Shown: positions 18,712-27,432, counted from the stretch's first letter. The stretch: DNA of 64,000 nucleotides from Oscillospiraceae bacterium (GCA_025757845.1 CP107211.1:2108001-2172000), one strand, 5' to 3'. Notes: generated by a model not told the origin, from the letters alone. Numbers and translations: made by a program.

Positions 18712-19032
18712 TACTTCTCTCCAACCGTCATTCCATAGTTTCTATTCTTGTCCTAGGCTTATACACAATCCCAGCAGTTCTTTTCCTTAAATTGTCATGC
18801 TCGTCTTTCACTATTCACCTTTCCTACTTCATAGCACAACAACAAGCCTGTATACAGATTGCAGCAACAATCTATACGCAGGCTTGTCCTCATACCTCCT
18901 CATTCTGTTTTCTGCTCTATCAGCTTTCGCTGTGGTGGGTTAAGTATAGAGCGCAACCAGAAGCCATCAACCCCTGAAAACACGCTGGCCATAACGCACC
19001 ATGACAAGCAGAAACAAGTTGAGGTGAAAAGG
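18712..19032. other. Intergenic stretch with a large hairpin; remnant downstream of the truncated GT4
   Basis: No credible full gene. At 18843-18886 there is an inverted repeat whose outer eight bases (CAAGCCTG) and inner six (AGATTG) pair across a six-base loop, with a mismatched centre; neither side has a U-run, so it is not an ordinary terminator. The rest may be decayed sequence left by the event that truncated the upstream GT4 gene. Confidence 0.45.
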
Positions 19033-19467
19033 TCAAGCCGCGCAAACCCGCATGAAATCAGGCTTTTCTCTGGTTGTCCATATTATTTCACACTCCCCAT
19101 GGATCGTCACCACCACTCTCTTTCCCAGCAGTTTCGGCAGCCAGGCGAAGAAGGCAGGACCTTCTGCGTGAATATGAACCACGTCGTATTTTCCAAAAGC
19201 ACTGCAAAGTGCCGCAAACCCGGAGGAACTCACTGCCGCCAGACCCTTTGCGTCGATGGTAGGGACCGTTTTCTGACGGACGCCCTTATACTCCACCGCT
19301 TGGTCATACTCTGCGCCGCTCACATGATGGCCGCCACGGTTGAAGCAGGTCACTTCATATCCATCTCGTGCCATTCGAGTACAGAGCTCCTTTACGACGA
19401 TCTCTACGCCGCCCTCTCTCGATAATCGCTTCTGTCCGAACATTGCAACTGCAAGTTTTTTGTCCAT
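19033..19467 (-). pseudogene. Truncated GT4 glycosyltransferase (N-terminal third)
   Basis: A 144-codon frame. Residues 1-124 closely follow the N-terminus of the complete GT4 downstream (FGQKRLSREGGVEIVVKEL, GHHVSGAEYD, VHIHAEGPAFFAWLPKLLG), then diverge after TIHG into an unrelated 20-residue tail. The donor-binding domain, and so catalysis, is missing. DNA similarity to the paralogue is only moderate by eye, so this is an old relative truncated in place rather than a fresh duplication. Confidence 0.75.
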
Positions 19468-19791
19468 ACTGTTTCCTCACAACCCCCACACATGATTGGC
19501 TCTACAGTCAACCACTCGAAGCATCTATCCCAGATAACACAAATAGCGGATAGGTTCATACACCTGTCCGCTGCTCGTTACCTTACCACCTCAGCCCCGT
19601 GTTCTGTTCTGAGGTAAGACAATATAAACTTCGGGTCATAGAGCCATTTACTTTACAGCAATCTTTCTTCAGTTGACTGCAGTGTATCATGATGCTATGT
19701 TTCCTATCTTCTTATTGTTTGCAACAGGCACCCGATCACATCAACTCCATCTGGACAACCTGCCGCCTGAATGTCCTTTCGTATCTGGAGC
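19468..19791. other. Intergenic region with hairpin between priming transferase and truncated GT4
   Basis: No supported gene. An 11-bp stem (AGCGGATAGGT paired with ACCTGTCCGCT, loop TCATAC) occupies 19545-19572; on the minus strand it is followed by ATTTGTG, so it could be a weak terminator or a processing site within the operon. Confidence 0.45.
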
Positions 19792-20460
19792 TCACTCTCC
19801 GAACCCCAGCAGGCACACCTTGAAGGTCTTAAAGATGATCTTCCAGTCTACCCAGAAGCTGCGTTCCTTAACATATTTCACGTCCAGGTCCATCCACTCC
19901 TCAAAAGAGAGCTCATTCCGATGGGGTGCAATCTGCCAATAGCAGCTGAGGCCCGGCGTCACATACAGACGCTGCCAATCATACTGGGTATACTGCTCCA
20001 CCTCACGAGGCAGTGCCGGGCGAGGACCCACGATGCTCATATCGCCCTTCAGGATGTTCCACAGCTGCGGCAGCTCATCGATGCTGGTCTTGCGGATAAA
20101 CTTACCCACACGAGTGATCCGAGGGTCTTCCTTGATCTTGAACACCGGGCCATCCATCTCATTCTGGTCCAGCAGATCATCCAGTTCCGCCTCCGCATTC
20201 GCACACATCGAACGGAACTTGTAGAATTTAAAGGGCTTGCCGTTGCGGCCGATACGGATTTGGCTGAAGATTGGTCCCGCCGAGGGGTCATCGATCATAA
20301 TGGCAATAGCAGTGATCAGCATCACAGGAGACAGCACCACCAGGGCGATCAGGGACAGGATCACATCCTGGGTCCGACGACCGATCCAGTACCACTTATG
20401 ATTTTTCAGATTTTCTTTTCGGTTGATTTCCAACGGTTTTGCGTACTTAACTGCTTCCAT
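19792..20460 (-). CDS. Undecaprenyl-phosphate sugar phosphotransferase (priming transferase)
   Basis: A 222-residue bacterial sugar transferase (WbaP/CpsE C-terminal domain type). One membrane segment near residues 30-55 (DVILSLIALVVLSPVML), then KFYKFRSMC, TRVGKFIRKTSIDELPQLWN and GDMSIVGPRP, the catalytic core. It moves a sugar-1-phosphate to undecaprenyl phosphate, the first committed step of repeat-unit synthesis. It lacks the large N-terminal multi-pass region of long family members. It is the first gene after the promoter and leader, as usual for the priming enzyme; ribosome site GAGAGGATAG. Confidence 0.92.
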   Translation of the reverse strand: MEAVKYAKPLEINRKENLKNHKWYWIGRRTQDVILSLIALVVLSPVMLITAIAIMIDDPSAGPIFSQIRIGRNGKPFKFYKFRSMCANAEAELDDLLDQNEMDGPVFKIKEDPRITRVGKFIRKTSIDELPQLWNILKGDMSIVGPRPALPREVEQYTQYDWQRLYVTPGLSCYWQIAPHRNELSFEEWMDLDVKYVKERSFWVDWKIIFKTFKVCLLGFGE

Positions 20461-20643
20461 TTTTCTATCCTCTCACTTTCACGATCTCACTGTGCAACCA
20501 TGCACCTTTATGCTTTTGGCTTACTCTTATAACAGTCATTTTCAGACATCCAACTGTTTTATCAGGCACCTGCCATCGTCACTTAATAAGCAATCCTCCT
20601 ATTCCAGCTTGCGATACCTTCGTCGTTATCCACTTCCAGGCAA

Positions 20644-20676
20644 ATAAAAACCCTGGGCGACAGATTCGTCCAGGGT
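20644..20676 (-). terminator. Intrinsic terminator in the leader of the polysaccharide operon
   Basis: An 11-bp stem (one G-U) with a five-base loop, outer part ACCCTGG/CCAGGGT, followed on the minus strand by five T. It lies about 185 nt before the first gene and downstream of the operon promoter, so most transcripts would stop here unless it is overridden. Confidence 0.8.
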
Positions 20677-20953
20677 CATTTCAAATGCGATGCGGCCACA
20701 CTGTTTTAGCAGGTTTCATCTTCATGTGTCATCAGAGGTCCCGTGGGGCACTTTCTTGCGCTGCTCAGGCTGCAAGCCAGCCCTCCCGAGCCAAAATCAG
20801 GAAGTTATTGTACCATCGCTTTCAATCAGGCGGTTTCTTGCTGGTTATGTACAATCGCAGAGACCGTCGGGTTATCCCCAGCCGCAACTCCAGGGGCACC
20901 TTTCATCCCCGTGGGAAAAGATGCCATGACGCCTTAGATCTTTTTCTCATCAC
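20677..20953 (-). ncRNA. Putative structured leader RNA of the polysaccharide operon
   Basis: About 280 nt between promoter and leader terminator, without a credible reading frame. Read on the minus strand it holds several pairings: an AUUGUAC/GUACAAU helix, a GGCUG-GCUUG-CAGCC hairpin, and a possible long closing helix between GCGUCAU near the 5' end and AUGACAC near the 3' end. I could not match it to a riboswitch class I know. A role in terminator read-through (attenuation or processive antitermination) is inferred from position only. Confidence 0.5.
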
Positions 20954-20960
20954 AACCATT

Positions 20961-20989
20961 ATTTTACCATAAATCCCATTATGTTACAA
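20961..20989 (-). promoter_or_regulatory. Promoter of the polysaccharide operon
   Basis: Minus-strand -35 TTGTAA and -10 TAAAAT with exactly 17 bp between them; transcription would begin near 20953, giving a leader of roughly 490 nt before the priming transferase. Confidence 0.65.
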
Positions 20990-21801
20990 GATTTTGCGGT
21001 AGGTTTGTGGTTCAGACGCCTCCAAAAAAGGGTCCGTAAAATCAGGTTTTTTTCTATATTGTATCCAAGATTCTCCAATATCGTCTTTCCACCTGCAAAA
21101 AAGCCGGCTCTACGCCTTAATTTTCTGGTTCTACCCTCTCCTCTGTAAAGGGCACCTGTCTATTTTTGACCTGTGCTGGGGAGATTTTACAACTCCCCCT
21201 TCCTACTATATTGGACGCTTATTTCAGATTTTTAACCACCCCCGGGGTCCGTAGAGGGAAAAACGCCTTTTCTCCGCCCCACATAGGAGTTATTGCTCTC
21301 TCCTCCGCCGGGAGCCGGGTAGCGATCACAGGGGGCACCCTATTCCATGGACAGGGAAACAGGCAATCAAGGCACCACCACCCAGAGCCCCACAAGATTT
21401 TCCATACCCCCTCTTATAAGCACCAGCAATTGGACACATATTCCGTTATCCTATTGTCAGACTCCCAGATTTCATGGCAGGCCGGAGGTCCTGTTTCGCA
21501 AAGCAAAGAAGGACGGCGGTGGCGTTCCACACTATCGTATGGCGAAGGACCCTGTGCATTCCAACGTCAGACCAGGCTCTCTGCCACATAGGAATTTCCA
21601 GGGGAAAAGCTGCATCAAAAGCAGATAAGTGCGCCACCAATGTCCCACTCTAGCAGGGCTCTCTTGGGTATGTACTGTTTAGTACAGGGTCAGGGTTGTC
21701 GTGTATTGCGACTTCCTTTATATATGACTAAAAGGCAGCTTGGCGCATTTTTTGCTATTTATATATATACTTTATACCAAATTTTGCGCCACCAGCTATA
21801 G
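20990..21801. other. Non-coding junction between the polysaccharide locus and the integrated element
   Basis: About 800 nt without a credible gene. It holds a perfect six-base inverted repeat, TGTACT-GTTT-AGTACA (21671-21686), and two direct copies of TGCGCCACCA (21630-21639 and 21785-21794), either of which could mark an operator or an element end. AT-rich near 21720-21780. Confidence 0.4.
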
Positions 21802-24030
21802 TCACTGTTTCATCAAAGTCCAGAAAGTTTTATTGCGATTCTCATTTCTCTTATTCACTCTATCACTTACAATCTTAACGCCATAACATGGAAGAAATTT
21901 ATTCAAACCCATCTGACCCGGCTCTCTCCCTTGATATCTTTCAATATAGCCAAAACTCATAATTTTTTCTGTCATTTCCTCTGAATCCATCGGTTGATTC
22001 AGGTGTGCATAGAGCCAATCCTCCAAATCCTTGAACCGATACGCTTTGATGGGTTGGTGTAGGTTAAACATCGCATACTTCATAAATGACTCAGGATAAT
22101 TCGTTGAGCTCATAATGTCATCAAGCATTTCGATATCGTGCTCTACCTGTTGAAGCCCCAGCGGATTGATATGGTATCCTGTGACTACATTGTGTTCCAA
22201 AATTTTGCTCTTATCGATTTTCTTTTGAATCGCCTCCGGATTGTCACTATGCAGGTATTTATCAAATTCTTCTTTCCCCGCCATGTACGCCTGCGCTGGC
22301 AAGTACTTGTTCAATAGCATGCTGCGAAACTTTTTCAACCCACTGTTTGTGCCCCAGTACCAGTCAAGACTATAATCCCTGAAATAAACAGTACAGGTGT
22401 CATCTGCATCCAGGGAGCGCTTGCGTCCGAGCGACTGAGCTATTTCCAGAGGATTCCATTGGTCGATAAAAATATGCTTCACACCCCGATCTTTCAACCC
22501 GATTCCCACACCCATAGCCTTTGTCGTGAACAGAATATCCTTTAGCTGCTGACCATCCTTTATGCAGACCGACAAATCGCTGTACTTTTTCCGATATCTT
22601 TCGTTGAAAGGTGAACAATAATAGGCGGCTGTGTCGCCAAATATTGTTTCCATTTCAGCCAGATCATCACCAAGCTCCACGAACACGATCGCTTTTTCAC
22701 CCACTGGAAGGCGTTTCAAAATTGTCACCAGATTGTGTCGGGCATAGAAATAGGCGGCTTTGACGTACTCATAGTGTTGTGGCAACCTATAGATCCGTTC
22801 AAGCTGCGTTGGACCGCCTTTTTCTTCCAGAAGTTTCCAAGTATCCCGCCCGGTCGCACTCATATAAATCACGGTATGATTTTTCTCTGCCTGTAGGAGG
22901 GTATCAAATGAATAGTGTGTATTGATGTTGAAGGCTGAGAACTCGGACCAGTAGTGGCATTCATCCGCAATGATAATTCGATGTCTGTCCAATAGCTTCT
23001 GAAGGCTTCTATGATCGGATGCGTCTCCTTTACAGAGCTGCTCAAGTTTCTGGTAGGTTATAACGGTTAAGACCTCTTCATACAGATCCCATTCCTCTTC
23101 CGAAGCATCGCCGAACACTGTCAAGTATCCTTCCCTGCGTCGGTTTTCCAGATCTTCATGCAAAAGCGTCAATGGGCAAAGCATAAGGATCCGGTTGTCA
23201 CAATTTCCCTCCAAAAATTGATCAACCGCCCATCCAGCCATCTTCCGGATAACGAATTCGCTCTTGCCTCGTCCGGTCCCCATATCCAAAAGGACTCTTC
23301 CATTTCCCCAATGCTGGAACGCATCACCGATCAGCTCCGAGGCATACGCCCACCGTTCCTCCGCCGCCGGGAGGTCCTCTCCTATCTGTCCCAATGGCAC
23401 GATTGCCTCTGGGGCCGCTCCTTCCACCTCTGGCACACCCTGTACGGTTTCATTTCCCGCCTTTTCCCGTGCTGTCAAGGCTCCTACCGCATCCGGCATG
23501 TTCCCCTCTACAGTGTCTGGGAGATCGTCCGGTGGGCCATCCGGCACAGTGTCTGCTTCCCTCCCTGGCACATTTTCCTCTGTGGCGTCCGGGACATCGT
23601 CCGGCATCGTGTCTGCAGCTCTTTCCGGTTCACCCCCTGATACGTTGCTCGGCACAGCCTCCAACATACCACCCATTGAGGTGTCCAACACATCAGCTCG
23701 CACAACGTCCTGTGGAGCGTCCGGCAAGTCCTCCCATACCGTGTCCTGTGGGGTGTCTGGCACCCTCTCCGGTCTCATAGTACAGGGGATATCCCCGGCG
23801 GCTTGCTCCGTGGCGTGGCTGGCCGCCCTCTGTGCCTCCTGCTCCGCCCGCTTCTCCTCTGGGGTCATCCTATTCCAGCACAGAAACCTGCCCATCTCCT
23901 CTAGGGACTCCTGCACGGTCATCGTCTTTGGGTCCTTGGAGGGGTGAAATTCCGGCTCGTCCCCCTGGGGCACCATCAGATGATCAAAGACACCGCCAGG
24001 CGTCATTGGTTTCTCTATAGCTGTCTTCAT
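21802..24030 (-). CDS. SF2-type helicase/ATPase with acidic Pro-Asp-rich N-terminal linker
   Basis: A protein of about 742 residues. Residues ~91-181 are a low-complexity, imperfectly repeated acidic Pro-Asp-Val-rich tract. The helicase core follows: GTGRGKS (Walker A, ~251-257), DECH (Walker B, ~356-359), YMSATGRDT (motif III) and QSLGRKRS (motif VI). Probably a DNA-dependent ATPase serving the integrated element. Start chosen at the ATG behind AGGAGG; an upstream in-frame start lacks this. No nuclease domain is visible. Could act in replication, or in defence against phage. Confidence 0.75.
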   Translation of the reverse strand: MKTAIEKPMTPGGVFDHLMVPQGDEPEFHPSKDPKTMTVQESLEEMGRFLCWNRMTPEEKRAEQEAQRAASHATEQAAGDIPCTMRPERVPDTPQDTVWEDLPDAPQDVVRADVLDTSMGGMLEAVPSNVSGGEPERAADTMPDDVPDATEENVPGREADTVPDGPPDDLPDTVEGNMPDAVGALTAREKAGNETVQGVPEVEGAAPEAIVPLGQIGEDLPAAEERWAYASELIGDAFQHWGNGRVLLDMGTGRGKSEFVIRKMAGWAVDQFLEGNCDNRILMLCPLTLLHEDLENRRREGYLTVFGDASEEEWDLYEEVLTVITYQKLEQLCKGDASDHRSLQKLLDRHRIIIADECHYWSEFSAFNINTHYSFDTLLQAEKNHTVIYMSATGRDTWKLLEEKGGPTQLERIYRLPQHYEYVKAAYFYARHNLVTILKRLPVGEKAIVFVELGDDLAEMETIFGDTAAYYCSPFNERYRKKYSDLSVCIKDGQQLKDILFTTKAMGVGIGLKDRGVKHIFIDQWNPLEIAQSLGRKRSLDADDTCTVYFRDYSLDWYWGTNSGLKKFRSMLLNKYLPAQAYMAGKEEFDKYLHSDNPEAIQKKIDKSKILEHNVVTGYHINPLGLQQVEHDIEMLDDIMSSTNYPESFMKYAMFNLHQPIKAYRFKDLEDWLYAHLNQPMDSEEMTEKIMSFGYIERYQGREPGQMGLNKFLPCYGVKIVSDRVNKRNENRNKTFWTLMKQ

Positions 24031-24194
24031 TGCGTCTGGTCCTCCTATAATAATAAGGCGCACAGCCCAGCCATCTTGCCAGACCATGCGCCGGTTGGTA
24101 TGCGCCTGCCCAGAAAAAATCTCTGTTCAAACGCCTTGTTCTGTGATATTATAGGAATGAGAATGAGCATCACACATCATTCCCGTCCCTATAG

Positions 24195-24234
24195 CCGCTT
24201 TACCTGTTGGCGCAGGTAAGGCGGTTTTTGTTTT
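24195..24234 (+). terminator. Plus-strand intrinsic terminator with no plus-strand gene
   Basis: CCGCTTTACCTG pairs with CAGGTAAGGCGG across a six-base loop, followed on the plus strand by TTTTTGTTTT. The minus strand has no U-run, so the signal is for plus-strand transcription, yet all genes here read minus. A short plus-strand RNA starting near 24140 would be antisense to the leader of the helicase gene. Confidence 0.6.
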
Positions 24235-24505
24235 ACTGTTGCACATGGGCCCCTGCCTCGAGTGCTGCCGCCGCTTCTGCAAAGGTCTGCATGGCACTGC
24301 TGTAGCCGATTTGGAACGAGTGCTCGGCAACGGATGCGACCAGCCTTTCTAGAATTTCAGATAGGATCTCATTCTGCACTTCGCTCAGATACGGTCGAAT
24401 AAGTGCCGCCGCCTGACGACTGCTTGCATCTACGGCATCCTTTAACTTCTCCTGACTCTGCTTGATCTCGTCAGCGGTCTGAAATACATCCTTTAAAAAG
24501 CTCAT
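24233..24505 (-). CDS. Small helical hypothetical protein of the integrated element
   Basis: A 90-residue protein beginning MSFLKDVFQTADEIKQSQEK, mainly alpha-helical with probable coiled-coil character. Start supported by AGGAGATTAAA before the ATG. No domain recognised. It lies between another small gene and the helicase, in the same direction, so it belongs to the element's operon. Confidence 0.6.
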   Translation of the reverse strand: MSFLKDVFQTADEIKQSQEKLKDAVDASSRQAAALIRPYLSEVQNEILSEILERLVASVAEHSFQIGYSSAMQTFAEAAAALEAGAHVQQ

Positions 24506-24519
24506 TTTAATCTCCTTTT

Positions 24520-24846
24520 TTAGCATGACACTGCTTCTGGACATCCTGCCCATTCCACAGCCTGTTCATTTGTTTGGGTGCGCTGTTCACTGCCGGTAGC
24601 TTGGTAAATGGTCATCGCCAGCTGTGGTGCACCGTCCTTGTTCAGGCACGGCTCAACGCTGATTATCGTGTTTTCCGGGTTATCTGGTCTGTCTGTCAGC
24701 CGCATTATAAAGCCATCAGCAAACGATTTTCCCCGCTGAAGCGGTTTCACACCTCCACCGTAGCAGATGTACTTGCCTTCCAGTCCGGCCGACAAGGTTG
24801 CGAATGGATTCAAATGTTTTAGTGTATCGTCATAAAATATCTGCAT
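24520..24846 (-). CDS. Hypothetical protein of the integrated element
   Basis: A 108-residue protein (MQIFYDDTLKHLNPFATLSAG...), with an AAAGGAGA site five bases before the ATG. It contains YICYGGGVKPLQRGKSFADG, a pattern reminiscent of small element-borne proteins, but no family I can name. Same strand and spacing as its neighbours, so probably one operon with the excisionase-like gene. Confidence 0.6.
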   Translation of the reverse strand: MQIFYDDTLKHLNPFATLSAGLEGKYICYGGGVKPLQRGKSFADGFIMRLTDRPDNPENTIISVEPCLNKDGAPQLAMTIYQATGSEQRTQTNEQAVEWAGCPEAVSC

Positions 24847-24929
24847 AGCATTCTCCTTTTTCATAATTATAATCGTATTCTCCAGCTCTCCCCCCGGCGG
24901 GGCATGGATCAACTTCTGGGTCTCGCATA

Positions 24930-25172
24930 TTATGCAGCACCTCCCGGGGTGTTATTGACTTTCTGCGCCTCAAGCCATTCCATCAGCCCTTCGCGGAAGA
25001 TCCGATAGCTATTGCCGACCTTTACGGCCGGGAAGCCCGGTTTGCTCACCAGCCGATAGACAAAATTCTGCCCGAAACCCAGCAGCTCTGCTACCTCGGC
25101 AACGGTCATCATGGGCGAGAGCGGTGTCGCAGTCGTCGGTTTTCCTGTGGTGTTCTTTTTGATTTTAGTCAT
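24930..25172 (-). CDS. Excisionase-like helix-turn-helix protein
   Basis: An 80-residue protein. Residues ~22-70 (MTVAEVAELLGFGQNFVYRL, FPAVKVGNSYRIFREGLMEW) match the MerR-like winged helix of the excisionase/helix_turn_helix_17 family. Start chosen at ATG preceded by AGGAGGATACAGACT. With the tyrosine recombinase ~2.3 kb upstream it may control excision direction, or repress the element's genes. Confidence 0.8.
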   Translation of the reverse strand: MTKIKKNTTGKPTTATPLSPMMTVAEVAELLGFGQNFVYRLVSKPGFPAVKVGNSYRIFREGLMEWLEAQKVNNTPGGAA

Positions 25173-25707
25173 AGTCTGTATCCTCCTATATAATCGGATT
25201 GTATTTTTTACAGCCAACTGGGTGTTACTTAATTACACCCTTTTGTTTTTACTTCTACATATTATCAAACCTCCTTGTTTTATTTGTACTTATAGTATAT
25301 CACCGCATATATTAAAAATCAATGGTGATTCGTATTTTTCCTTTTATTTTTTTAATAAAATCCAATCTCACCTTTTTTTGAAAGGTCATATTGCCTTTTT
25401 GTTGATTTTTTAGCATTCATGCGTCATTTTTCTGTCAGTTGTAAAACAGTCTGTATAAAATGTCATATCAGGTATCGTTTCCAGCTCCAAGAGGGCTTGG
25501 TTTTTCCCTTCTGCCCCTCCCCGACAGTCCATTCAGGCAATCATGCCATCCATAGCGCACCACCTCCTTCTGTGCTTTCATTGGCGAAGTTACACCGATT
25601 TTTTTTGTTCACGATACTACGTTTCTTTTCCGCATTTTCCCGCCCCGCTCAACATCGCCAACGTCGCCACACTGGCGAAGTTGATTTTTATCGCATATTC
25701 GTTATTT
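25173..25707. other. AT-rich intergenic region after the repA-like gene; possible origin
   Basis: About 530 nt without a supported gene. The left half (25230-25420) is very AT-rich. The right half holds the repeated word TGGCGA(A/C): plus strand at 25582 and 25673, minus strand at 25655, 25664 and, just inside the end of the repA-like gene, 25718. An AT-rich block beside clustered short repeats next to a replication ATPase resembles an iteron origin; this is inference. Confidence 0.4.
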
Positions 25708-25723
25708 TTACGCAATTTCGCCA
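25582..25723. repeat. Iteron-like TGGCGA repeats
   Basis: Five copies of TGGCGA in both orientations within about 140 bp; two are TGGCGAAGTT, and two minus-strand copies lie only nine bases apart within GTGTGGCGACGTTGGCGATG. They run into the last codons of the repA-like gene. Confidence 0.5.
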
Positions 25724-26850
25724 CACACTCGTCTCACCGCCCGTACAGCGCACAAGGACGTGATGAACTTGAACTTTCCGTCAGCCTGCCGCACTCGCTT
25801 GGTCTGGATCTTTTTTTCTTTTACAAGGCATGTATGTGCCCGCTCAACGGTGCGTTTGCTGCATCCTGTTTCGTCCATTACCAGCTTTTTCAGATCCATA
25901 CCAGCCATCGGTCCCTGCTCTTTCAGAAGGGCCATGATGGACTCCTTGGCATCCTGCTGTGACGGTTCCAGCGGCATCGGCTTGTCGGCCATTAACTCCT
26001 TATAATGCTTCTCCGTGGTCGCTGCCAGCACTGCCCGGGCGGTTTCCACCTCTGCGCCTGCCTTGTTCTTCACGCTTACCGTCTGGGTACGGAAGAGGAT
26101 ACTGCGTGCCTTAGTGCCAACGTTCAGCTTTTCCTGCGTTACATAGGTAACGCTTTCGTCCTTCGGCAGCCGCCCCAGAATGGTCACACTACGAGCGGCA
26201 TTCCACAGCTCACCAGAACCGGCCAGCAACATCCGTGCATCATCGCCTGCCTTCTTTACCATGTGAGATACAATAACCACGCTGAACTGGTCTGCCGATG
26301 CTTTTTCCTGCAGCATATCAAGTGCCCCGCGCATTACATCACCATTTGCCGCTGCATTCCCCTCCAGAAAGCTCCTGAGCGGGTCGATGATAACCAGTGC
26401 CGGACGCAGTTCATCAATAAGTTCAAACAGGCTTGCTCCAATAATAAGCTTTTTCTTCTTCTGCCGCCAGTACCAGCTGGGAGTGACGTAAAACACCCTG
26501 CGCGTATCCGCCCCTGCAGCAATCAAGCGCGGAGCCAGAGACATACCGGGGTCATCCTCGCTCGTAAGCACCAAAACGTTCCCCTGTGTAACTGCAGCGT
26601 CAGGGAAGAGCATTGTGGGGCGTCCGGTCGTCACGGCAGCCGCCACATCCGCCATGAATACGCCCTTGCCCACACCGCCGGGGCCTGCTACGACCGACAC
26701 GGCACCCATCGGGAAGTATCCTTTAACAAGCCACTGGGTGTTTACCGGCTCCACATCTCTCAGACACGGGATCATGCCTCCATGGTAGACCGGCGCAGAT
26801 GAAGCAGTGGTCGTGGCAGAGATTAGCGGAAAGAAACTTAAAGAGTTCAT
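25708..26850 (-). CDS. RepA-like AAA ATPase / replicative helicase
   Basis: A 380-residue RecA-fold ATPase of the RSF1010 RepA / AAA_25 type. GPGGVGKG (56-63) is Walker A; ALVIIDPLRSFLEGN (~151-165) is Walker B; VVIVSHMVKKAGDDARMLLAGSGELWNAARSV follows as in the family. The C-terminal ~90 residues contain a probable winged helix (LKKLVMDETGCSKRTVERA). It likely unwinds DNA at the element's origin. ATG with AAAGGAGATAACT. Encoded downstream of an attenuator-like hairpin and a start-stop codon pair. Confidence 0.85.
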   Translation of the reverse strand: MNSLSFFPLISATTTASSAPVYHGGMIPCLRDVEPVNTQWLVKGYFPMGAVSVVAGPGGVGKGVFMADVAAAVTTGRPTMLFPDAAVTQGNVLVLTSEDDPGMSLAPRLIAAGADTRRVFYVTPSWYWRQKKKKLIIGASLFELIDELRPALVIIDPLRSFLEGNAAANGDVMRGALDMLQEKASADQFSVVIVSHMVKKAGDDARMLLAGSGELWNAARSVTILGRLPKDESVTYVTQEKLNVGTKARSILFRTQTVSVKNKAGAEVETARAVLAATTEKHYKELMADKPMPLEPSQQDAKESIMALLKEQGPMAGMDLKKLVMDETGCSKRTVERAHTCLVKEKKIQTKRVRQADGKFKFITSLCAVRAVRRVCGEIA

Positions 26851-26897
26851 AGTTATCTCCTTTGTATTCGTTTATGATTTTGGAGTGCTTTTATACG

Positions 26898-26915
26898 CTA
26901 CATCGTGCACCTCCT
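26898..26915 (-). promoter_or_regulatory. AUG-UAG start-stop site with a strong ribosome-binding site
   Basis: On the minus strand a perfect AGGAGG is followed six bases later by ATG and at once by TAG, 45 nt before the repA-like start. Such start-stop elements can hold a ribosome and influence the downstream gene. No longer frame uses this start. Confidence 0.5.
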
Positions 26916-26928
26916 AAAAAACGGCAAC

Positions 26929-27024
26929 AAAAAAGACGCACAAACTGGCAGAACAACCAAACCGTACACCCGAAAGCATTTTTCAGGCATGCAGTTTAAA
27001 ATTAATTCTGTCAGTCCGTGCGTC
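26929..27024 (-). promoter_or_regulatory. Long-range hairpin with U-run (attenuator-like) before repA
   Basis: Two 19-base arms, 26935-26953 and 27006-27024, are complementary at 16 of 19 positions, and the minus strand continues with six T. The structure lies in the leader of the repA-like gene, the layout of transcriptional attenuators that limit plasmid replication genes. Confidence 0.5.
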
Positions 27025-27432
27025 TTGGTCATCCAGGACGTCCGTTATTACACTCAGAGCCGGTCAAGAAAATTACGTGAATCACTTCATCTATTCACGT
27101 ACTAGAACCAAGTGCTTGACTATAAACGGAATATCAGCCACCCTTCGAACAGCAGATCCGCAAAGGAGTTGCCTTCACGAGCCATGCCCTCTCACGGTGG
27201 ATTACATCATAAACAGGCTTTAACCGCTGCGGCCGGCATCAGGCAGCTAACCCTTGCGCCGATCGTGCGATTCTCAACCGAATCACCCGTCTATGAGCCC
27301 CCTCCGGACTCTGCAGCCTTTGGGCTGTATACTCCTTTAGGGGAAATTAATTATACCATAATATTCTGTTTTTATTAAGAGAATACCGTTAGAATTTTCG
27401 GCATGATTTTTGTGCATTTTGCACATCATCAC
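27025..27432. other. Non-coding region between integrase and repA-like gene
   Basis: About 400 nt with no supported gene. It has a 9-bp inverted repeat, TACGTGAAT / ATTCACGTA, at 27074-27101 (ten-base spacer), a possible operator or recombinase arm site. Nothing else stands out. Confidence 0.4.

Noticed and set aside
20677..20953. Leader as a known riboswitch, 6S RNA or tmRNA
   Set aside because: I could not match conserved core motifs of cobalamin, lysine, ydaO, 6S, tmRNA or RNase P RNA by eye; left as an unnamed leader.
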